Assembly: GCA_001642005.1 (NCBI GenBank)
Contig: LWCA01000255.1
Coordinates: 1 to 36,360, forward strand
Length of the DNA stretch: 36,360 bases
From: Intoshia linei
Taxonomy: Eukaryota; Orthonectida; Rhopaluridae
Direction: 5' to 3'
Shown here in pieces: positions 29,966-36,360 of the stretch. A program made the translations under genes and the position numbers. Positions within the stretch are counted from its first letter, which is position 1; each line of letters begins with the position of its first letter. The notes under the pieces were generated by a model, which saw only the letters and a program-made list of their open reading frames with translations, had not been told where the DNA came from and searched no databases.

Positions 29966-30328
29966 TTTATAATTTTAAGTCAAATTTATAAAATACAAAG
30001 TTTATTGAAATTTAAATTGATCAGACACAATTTTTGTTTATTTTTGCTAATGTTATAGAATTTTTACTTTTCCAGAAAAGAGTGAAAAATATTCAAATTC
30101 CAAAACAGAGTCTCTTTAAGAGTCTAAAATAGAGAAGAAATGATATACAATGAGTAGTCCGATATGCCTTTCAGATAATTAAGTTTTTGTCCATATCGTA
30201 TGATAAAATTTATAATAAACAAGTGTTTGCCATCCTAAGATGTTGAGAATTTATTTGATAACGCGATTTGCTTTTAAATTTTTTCCAAGAAAATTAATTC
30301 CACCAAAAAAATAAATGTAATAATAAAA
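29966..30328. promoter_or_regulatory. Upstream region of cytochrome b5 reductase
   Basis: The first ATG (29963-29965) is preceded on the minus strand by about 360 bp of unique AT-rich DNA before Helitron-like copy D. No specific motif can be singled out. Confidence 0.3.
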
Positions 30329-30930
30329 TCCTTTATTTATACAACATTGAATATTCATGTATGTGTGTTACAATTTATTTAAAAACTTACCAGTCATAGA
30401 ATAGAAAAACTCAATTTATAATACATCTTTTTGGCGGCTGATGTTCACATCTAAGTTTTATTATAAAAAATTGAGTCCTTCAAGGTTAAAACCCAATTTG
30501 CACTTTTTTTAAAAAATATAATCAACTCTAAAACTTAAAAAAATTTAAATTCTGGAACGTTAGAAATTCATTAAGATTGTTTTAAATCTCACCCTTAGAA
30601 ACGCAAATTTTCATGGTCAAAACCACAAATTATCCTTTATTTTAAAAATTAAACAAGTCATAAAATTTTATAAAACATAAATTCTAAGATTGTTTTCAGA
30701 ATCATAAGCATTTTCATAAATTCCAAGCTCAAAAACGTGGATTTTCACGATCAAAAATCTTATTTGGTAATTATTATACATTATAATTAATAGTCCTACA
30801 ATTAAAAAAAATCTTCTGATACAACTTATGCAACTTGATATAGTTACAACATTTAAACCTCAAAAATCTATGTATTACCTGTGAAAAATAACTTTTAATA
30901 TATATTATCAACTTATATTTTTCAAATTTT
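30329..30930 (+). mobile_element. Helitron-like repeat, copy D (divergent subfamily)
   Basis: Starts TCCTTTATTTATACAAC after an A, followed by GTATGTGTGTTACAATTTATT. The body shares blocks such as CATGGTCAAAACCACAAATT and CACGATCAAAAA with fragments at 15594 and 24400. It ends near the CTGTGAAAAATAACTTTTAA block, also seen in copy E (near 31970). Non-coding. Confidence 0.55.
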
Positions 30931-31025
30931 TAAATTAAATTTGAATTTAAAATTAAAAATGTAAATATTGATCTTACAATTTCATTTTTGTCAATTTTGA
31001 CCACTATTGACAATCAGTGTCAGCT

Positions 31026-31047
31026 GTGGACAGTGTCCACTGGACAC
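31026..31047. promoter_or_regulatory. Two overlapping odd-length palindromes upstream of TXNL4A
   Basis: GTGGACAGTGTCCAC (7-bp arms, one-base centre) overlaps GTGTCCACTGGACAC (7-bp arms, one-base centre) by eight bases. It is unusually G+C-rich for the region, 140 bp upstream of the TXNL4A ATG. It could bind a dimeric factor in both registers; no known site is claimed. Confidence 0.45.
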
Positions 31048-31186
31048 ATTTAAAAAAATTCAAAGTCTAGGTTATTTCAATTTGAAGTTTAATTTTGAAC
31101 GGCATCAGTATATATTGCATGGATACAAAATGAAACAAAATTTATAGCTGAAATTATTTTAACTATTTCAATATTAATTAACCAGA

Positions 31187-33432
31187 ATGTCGTACATGTT
31201 ACATCACTTGGAAAATGGATGGCAGGTATTTATTGAATTATATTACACAGGATAACATTTTTACAGTTTAAAAAAAATTTCTGCTACGTTTATTTTTAAA
31301 TGATAGAATTGCAAAATGTATATTTTGAAAGATAGAGGGAAATGTATATCTTTGTTACCGTAATAATATCATCCTTACTTATATACATGTAATATGATAC
31401 GCAATATTTGTTTGTGTGTGTGTGTTACCGTTTATTTCAATAACTACCAGTTTTAGAATTTTATAAAGTCCACATTTTAATTACAGTGTTGTCCGGGGTG
31501 ATAATAAAATAAATCTCAACCTCCCAAACTCACACCTAACGGATCAAAAACCATAATTGTCTTTTTTTTTAAATTAAACGAGTTGGAGAATTTAAAAATA
31601 TATACGCTGATACGAACTTCAAAATCATAAACATTGTCATAAATTTAAATTTAGAAAAAATATATCTTCAGGGTCAAAACCACAAATTACCCTTTTTTTT
31701 ATGAAAACAGTCTTAGAATTTAAAAAAATTTACAGGTTGTACAGTTGTATCCTGTTAACACACAAAAAATTTCAATCTGAATAAGATACGACTTCATGGT
31801 CAAAAAAGCATTTTAGTATTTATATATTTTTTTCCCGAAATATTTTATTAAAACAAAAATTTTGAAATAATATACGGTCCTACTATTAAAAGAAAAGATC
31901 ATTCTGATGCAGCTTATTCCGGTTGATATACAAAATTTCAATCACAGAAATCTACGCATTCCCGGTGAAAAATAATTTGTAATATATTATCAACTAATAG
32001 TTTTCAAATATTACGATTAACAAAATAAATTGTAAAATAAATATTGATCTTACAATTTTAAAAAAAATGGGCATTGAACGTCTACACATTTCCAATTAAG
32101 AAATATGGGTGAAAATCTATATAATTTATTCCTTCGAAATTTTTTTCATTGCTACGCAATTTTTCAATTTGAAATTCGCATTTTCAAAACATTTTGTTTA
32201 AAATTTAAATTAAAACTAGAACAAAAATTACTAAAAGTAATACAACTTTGTTATTATCATTTTGATATTTATTACAATCCTTTGCAATATTGATAAAATT
32301 CGCCTGAAATATGTTTATAAAGTGAAGATTCCGTTAATTGTTGATATATAATTCATATTTTTAAATATTTATTACATTGGTACTGAATATATATCATTAC
32401 ATTGAAAATAACAAAATAGGTTTTTATAATTTTATTTTTTCTGGAATTTATGCTATTTTGATGATATTTTATGGCGATTTCATTTACACAGTATAATTAA
32501 AATTATTAATTTATAGTATCGTTTTAAGGAAAATAAAATTTTTTTTAATTATGACAATTATGTCAGAAATATGACATGTATGACTTTTTAAAAATTGATA
32601 TAGCCCTTTAAATGTGTCTATTAGAGTTCCCGCCTACATTTCTAACATTTTTTATGACATTGTTCGCCCTACTTATGACACAAAACTATTGATCGTCTAG
32701 ATTTTTTTTATATTAAGTTTTAATAATTTTCAAATAGACAAAATTTAAAATCCTCCATAAACAATAATCATAAAGCATGTTATACATTTTTTTAACTTTA
32801 ACTCTAAATGGTTCACATTTAGTAGAGTAAGATTTTTTTGGTTTTATTAGACGTAAGCCACAAATTAGCAAAGATGAAAAAAGTTTCGTAGAGGGTATCG
32901 GGTACAATAGACTGAGCTCTATTAAATTGAAAAACACTTGCCTAATATTTCTGATAATCACCAAATGTAAGAATACAAAAAAATACTTTTGTATGTTTAA
33001 TTAGTGGGACTTGCTAATGTTTATTGATTTTTCGATATTTAGGTGGACCAGGCCATATTGAACGAACCTGAAAGAGTGGTGGTGATCCGATTTGGACATG
33101 ATTGGGATCCTACCTGCATGGTTATGGATGAAATAATGTACAAAATCAGCGAAAAAATAAAAACTTTTGCTGTAATGTATATTGTAGATATAACTAAAGT
33201 GCCCGATTTTAATAAAATGTACGAACTGTACGATCCATGCACCGTAATGTTTTTTTATCGAAACAAACACATGATGATTGATTTGGGAACCGGAAACAAT
33301 AACAAAATAAATTGGGCTTTAGACAACCGTCAAGAATTTATTGATATAATCGAAACAATATACCGTGGAGCCCGTAAAGGACGAGGTCTCGTTATTTCAC
33401 CAAAAGACTATTCCACAAAATATAAATATTAA
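31187..33432 (+). CDS. TXNL4A: TXNL4A / Dim1, U5 snRNP 15-kDa thioredoxin-like protein
   Basis: An essential component of the U5 snRNP and tri-snRNP, with a thioredoxin fold that is not a redox enzyme. Two exons: 31187-31225 (MSYMLHHLENGWQ) and 33043-33432, joined by a phase-0 intron of 1817 nt. The 142 residues equal the length of the human protein. Diagnostic segments: ERVVVIRFGHDWDPTCM (thioredoxin-like strand and loop), KVPDFNKMYELYDPCTVMFF, YRNKHMMIDLGTGNNNKINW and a C-terminal tail ending YSTKYKY. No internal stop or gap was found. The intron holds Helitron-like copy E. The stop codon is 26 nt from the stop of the receptor gene on the other strand, whose AATAAA lies at 33433-33438. Open frames on the opposite strand at 33001-33270 are shadows. 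Confidence 0.97.
31372..32470 (+). mobile_element. Helitron-like repeat, copy E (near full length, about 1.1 kb)
   Basis: Begins TCCTTACTTATATACATG after an A, then GATACGCAATATTTG and TGTGTGTGTG. It is collinear with copy A over almost its whole length, including ACAGGTTGTACAGTTGTATC, the CTACGCATTCCCGG block and the closing TCTGGAATTTATGCTATTT. It sits in the TXNL4A intron in the sense direction. The open frame 32105-32293 within it is not conserved in copy A and is not called. Confidence 0.65.
32471..33042 (+). other. 3' part of TXNL4A intron
   Basis: Unique AT-rich sequence with several ATGACA/TGTCAT words (32547-32660). A minus-strand ATG frame at 32713-32964 has fairly mixed composition (LIELSLLYPIPSTKLFSSLL) and vaguely recalls a hAT C-terminus, but there is no supporting context and it is not called as a gene. 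Confidence 0.35.
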
Positions 33433-33458
33433 TTTATTGTAATTATAATACATTGTAA

Positions 33459-35957
33459 TTAAAGTTTTGGCGTATTTACACTATTCTTTTGTACAAGATT
33501 CAACAGATATCCATTTTCCAAAACTATATTGTGAATTGAAATAGTTTCATTGACGTAAATTTTGATTATTCCAAAAGTGAATGTGAACAACAAATTCATT
33601 GTTAAAATGGAAAATTCGCTGACGAGATAAAAGGAACTACTGATTGGAGTGTCTATTATAATTAATAATGTCAACAAGGTTGACCATACCGAAGCGAAAA
33701 CCAACGTACGGTAAATTAACATGCATTCATTCCAATTTGCTGGTACGTGTCTAATTTGTGAAATATATATGCAGAGAAAAATAAAACACACTGGAGAGCT
33801 CAATCGATAAAGATATAGTGTAATAATAGAGTAAATGTTTTTATTGAAGGTGCAACTATAATACATGATATCTTGAGCATATCGGGTATATCGTGTTAAA
33901 TTACTGTGTATATTAACTTCTCGACACATAAGAAAAATAATAAATACAATCTAAAAATTGATATTAAGATTAATAAATACAATATATATGAAGTGCCTTG
34001 TTCAAATTAAGTCAACCTTGAAATTATTTTTAAAATTTTTATTTACTAAGAAAATAAAATTTCAATTGGTGTTAGTTTGTAGGCTGATATGAAGGTGAAA
34101 TGGCTTCAAATTTTAAAAATATATAATGTAAACTCGCCTTTTTTACCAATTAAAAATAAATTCAAAAATATGGGCCGTAATATTATACAAGACAAAATCA
34201 AAAATACAAAAAATTTAATCGTAAAAACAGCATACATAAAATTGTCTAATCTGATTAATAATACAGTTTAATCAGTGATGGCAAAAATATGACCCGCTTA
34301 GGGATTCTGCCTGACACGCTGGTAAAAAGCTTATTTGAAATTTTTAATATTGTGTGGAAAAATTAACTCAAAAGTGTGTAATAATAGAAAAGTATACATG
34401 TCTAAAATTATTTATCATTTAAAAGTGACACACAACTAGAAAAGAAAACAGCGAAAATTTTTTTTGACACACCAACTGAAAAGTCTTGCCATTACTGGTC
34501 TAAATTCTTATTAAACGAATTGAAAATTTTTTGCAATAATAACACAATTGTTAGCGGAATTTAATTTTTTTAACTAAAATGAAAAAATCATTAATTGGCT
34601 ATATTTCTTGTTATTATGAGTTTTTCAACAATACATGGCGAAGTACTCTACACCAACCATTCTCAATGGGGTGAATGTGGATATTAATTTTTTCTAATTT
34701 AACAATAAACTATTTCAGCCACAGTCCAAGTCTAATTTCATGGACAAAATTTCTAGTATACTGAATTTTACAATAAAAAATTAAATTTTTTTAAATTTGG
34801 ATAATGACGACTCACCACTAAGTAATTCTACATATCCACTATTATTAGTACGATACTGTAGTGGTTCTTAAACTTTAAATTTGAGTCAAATTATTTGACA
34901 AACCCCAATTTCACCAAATAATTTTTACGGACCCCCTTTAAAATATTTTTATCGATAATAAATCTTAACCAAATTTTCGGAAGATAAATCGACAAAAATA
35001 TTCTGCTGATATAGATAATTTTTTAGCATCTGCAATATTTAAACTTAAACTTACATTGATTTCTAAGCCAAATATTAGATAAATCTTGTATATGAAAATA
35101 ATTTCTCAATTAATTTTTTAGAGAAGTGAAATGATCCATAAAAATTGCTCTTAAATCATCAGAAATTTCTCGTTTAGATATTTTAAAAAAATTATTAAGT
35201 AAATAAACGATTCATAAATTGAGTTTCTAATTTGTTGTAACAATAATATATTTCGCGGATCCCATGAAAAATTATACAGACCTTAGTTGAAGAAAAACTG
35301 CGCTAGTACATTTTAAACTCCAAAATTATTCAAATACCCGTTGAGAATGGATTTATATTAATTAGTAATTACCGATAATAATAAAACCAAACTTGTCACT
35401 ACAATAATATTATATTTAGAAGACAAGAAATTGACAGCTCTTTTTTTGTAATTGTAAATCTTTACAAATATGACTACAAAAACAATCAAATTTCCATAAT
35501 TATCCATTAAAGTGTATGGTAAACAATATTGAGGTAGCCATATAGAATTAGCTATGGCACCAATACGAAGAATGCATCCAAAAAATATGTACATGTCGAG
35601 TTCATAATGACTACTTATTAGAAATTGACTCTTTCTATTGATGAATAGATACAACATGGAAATTAATAATAGCAATAAAATTATAATCGTGAACGTAATA
35701 AAAATGAAATCTGTAGCGTTTTTGGCATCGAATTTTCGTATTTTTAATTTCGTACATTTTATTGATTTGTGGTCCATTTGATGAACATTTTGGTTTACAG
35801 AATAGTGATAACCACACGGATAACATAGCTCTAATGAATGACAAACTAAAATTTTATTTTTTATTATATGATAATTTAATACTAACTAATAACAGGCTGT
35901 TCTACGGTAATTGGGGTCAAATTTACAATAGTGTGAATTTATAATACACCAGGTTGA
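33459..35957 (-). CDS. Class C seven-transmembrane receptor, 3' part (GPR158/GABA-B-like)
   Basis: Three exons join in phase: 35906-35957 (STWCIINSHYCKFDPNY), 35373-35845 and 33459-33950, with introns of 60 and 1422 nt. A cysteine-containing stalk (CHSLELCYPCGYH) is followed by seven membrane spans: FIFITFTIIILLLLLISMLY, MYIFFGCILRIGAIA, NLIVFVVIFVKIY, IIVVTSLVLLLSIVF, SSPVCFIFLCIYIS, LVFASVWSTLLTLLIII and SILTMNLLFTFTFGIIKIY. The loop NRKSQFLISSHYELD, the following GCIL, and IRHVPANWNE before span six fit class C receptors of the GABA-B/GPR158 type. The stalk cysteines favour the GPR158-like group. The intracellular tail is only about 25 residues, with no coiled coil. Divergence is high and conserved loop residues are missing. 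The ligand-binding region lies beyond the window. The most 5' exon is the least certain; a donor at 35895 is an alternative. Confidence 0.7.
34089..34271 (+). other. ORF of 60 residues inside receptor intron, probably chance
   Basis: An ATG frame (MKVKWLQILKIYNVNSPFLP) very rich in Lys, Asn and Ile on the strand opposite the receptor, ending at the hAT MITE at 34273. No family is recognised and the composition is what AT-rich DNA gives. Confidence 0.12.
34273..34497. mobile_element. hAT MITE of CAGTGATGGCAAAA type, 225 bp
   Basis: Left end CAGTGATGGCAAAAATAT, right end AAGTCTTGCCATTACTG (inverted). The interior is non-coding and rich in GACACAC words. The flanks AGTTTAAT and GTCTAAAT are similar but not identical. 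It lies in the 1422-nt receptor intron. Confidence 0.75.
34498..35372 (-). other. Remainder of the 1422-nt receptor intron
   Basis: A hAT-like terminus at 34859 (TAGTGGTTCTTAAACTTTAA) is followed by a G+C-richer patch (ACGGACCCCCTTT at 34926-34938), typical of a hAT MITE left end. No right end was found. An ACCATTCTCAATGGGGTG motif at 34655-34672 is another possible terminus. Confidence 0.4.
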
Positions 35958-36190
35958 CTGTTATGTACTACGTACAAACAGCACCTAGCTCTGTTGAGGG
36001 CACATTTTTATTCTACCAAACAAATAAATTCACGTTGAAAATCTAACTTAAAAATCCTACTATTCACTATTATCAATCCTTTAAAGGAGTGGTTACCAAA
36101 TTTGTTTCAGGTGGAACCATCATATCACATTACTTTTTACTTTAAAGTGAATTATTTTATCTTAATCTTTTGTTTGTTAACATTTGCGTA
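35958..36190. repeat. Interspersed repeat F, copy 2 (inverted relative to copy 1)
   Basis: Reverse-complement match of 20026-20263 from CTGTTATGTACTACGTAC to CATTTGCGTAAA. Its edge coincides with the 3' splice acceptor (CATAACAG on the minus strand) of the receptor exon ending at 35957. Confidence 0.75.
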
Positions 36191-36296
36191 AATAATTTTA
36201 ACGTCTCCGTTCACAATATCATAAATCACATGATCGTAAATCATAAGATCGTATTTATTTTGTTTAAGTTTAAATTAAATAATTCATTTAATTTAG

Positions 36297-36360
36297 ACTA
36301 CAAACCCAAGTTAAAACTGAAATATTAAGATACTATATTATACCTACAAACCATATTACA
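36297..36360. repeat. Repeat shared with the interior of the 21.6-22.0 kb inverted-repeat element
   Basis: ACCCAAGTTAAAACTGAAAT and, 30 bp later, CTACAAACCATATTA match 21833-21893. The copy runs off the end of the window. The preceding 36191-36296 is AT-rich and holds two TAAATCA(C/T)A-GATCGTA phrases (36223-36253) in tandem. Confidence 0.6.

Noticed and set aside
33001-33270. Two minus-strand frames over TXNL4A
   Set aside because: Antisense shadows of a strongly conserved coding exon.
35635-35844. Alternative minus-strand frame with ATG in receptor exon
   Set aside because: The frame encoding the CHSLELC stalk continues directly into the first membrane span; this one does not.
35762-35944. 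Plus-strand 60-codon frame near the receptor
   Set aside because: Antisense of the stalk exons; no splice or homology support.
1-36360. tRNA, rRNA or CRISPR features
   Set aside because: Sequences resembling a tRNA B box (for example GGTTCGGCTC at 7341) are MITE termini; no cloverleaf, rRNA core or regular spacer array was found.

Overview
The window is about three-quarters A+T. It is nuclear DNA of an animal: genes are split by GT-AG introns, the recognisable proteins are conserved eukaryotic ones, and the rest is dense with hAT, mariner and Helitron-like sequence. A DCC/Frazzled-type receptor fragment together with this transposon mix points to an arthropod, probably an insect, but I cannot name it. 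Many introns are only 33-51 nt, which is extreme for an animal; these sit beside introns of 1-6 kb filled with repeats. All gene models were spliced by eye and checked for reading phase at every junction.

Layout. 1-1.37 kb: reverse copy of a Helitron-like repeat. 1.4-5.3 kb: repeats and hAT remnants, no gene seen. 5.4-8.4 kb (+): six exons of a fibronectin-III protein resembling the distal FN3 domains of Frazzled/DCC/neogenin, ending with no membrane segment. 8.4-11.4 kb: MITEs, a deleted mariner, a hAT MITE with perfect target duplications. 11.5 kb (+): ATP synthase epsilon subunit. 12.1-12.4 kb (-): unrecognised ORF. 12.9-14.3 kb (-): GET4, eight exons. 14.7-14.9 kb (+): ATP synthase subunit k (DAPIT/USMG5). 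14.9-22.9 kb (-): MAK16, spread over 8 kb because one intron of about 5.9 kb has taken up a hAT transposase pseudogene and a Helitron-like copy. 22.9-28 kb: repeats, a partial pseudogene duplicate of the cytochrome b5 reductase gene, and a hAT element. 27.5-27.8 kb (+): an open, possibly ML/NPC2-like stretch. 28.1-30.0 kb (-): complete NADH-cytochrome b5 reductase, eight exons. 31.2-33.4 kb (+): TXNL4A/Dim1 (U5-15kD). 33.5-36.0 kb (-): 3' part of a class C seven-transmembrane receptor, followed by repeats to the edge.

The genes do not form one pathway. They are housekeeping functions: ribosome assembly (MAK16), tail-anchored protein insertion (GET4), splicing (TXNL4A), lipid/haem redox (CYB5R) and mitochondrial ATP synthase (two small subunits within 3.4 kb). 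Two convergent pairs, ATP5MK/MAK16 and TXNL4A/receptor, have only 20 and 26 nt between stop codons, so their 3' ends should overlap as antisense RNA. The most unusual points are the ultrashort introns, the overlapping gene ends, the receptor exon whose splice acceptor lies at the edge of a repeat, and the decayed reductase duplicate.
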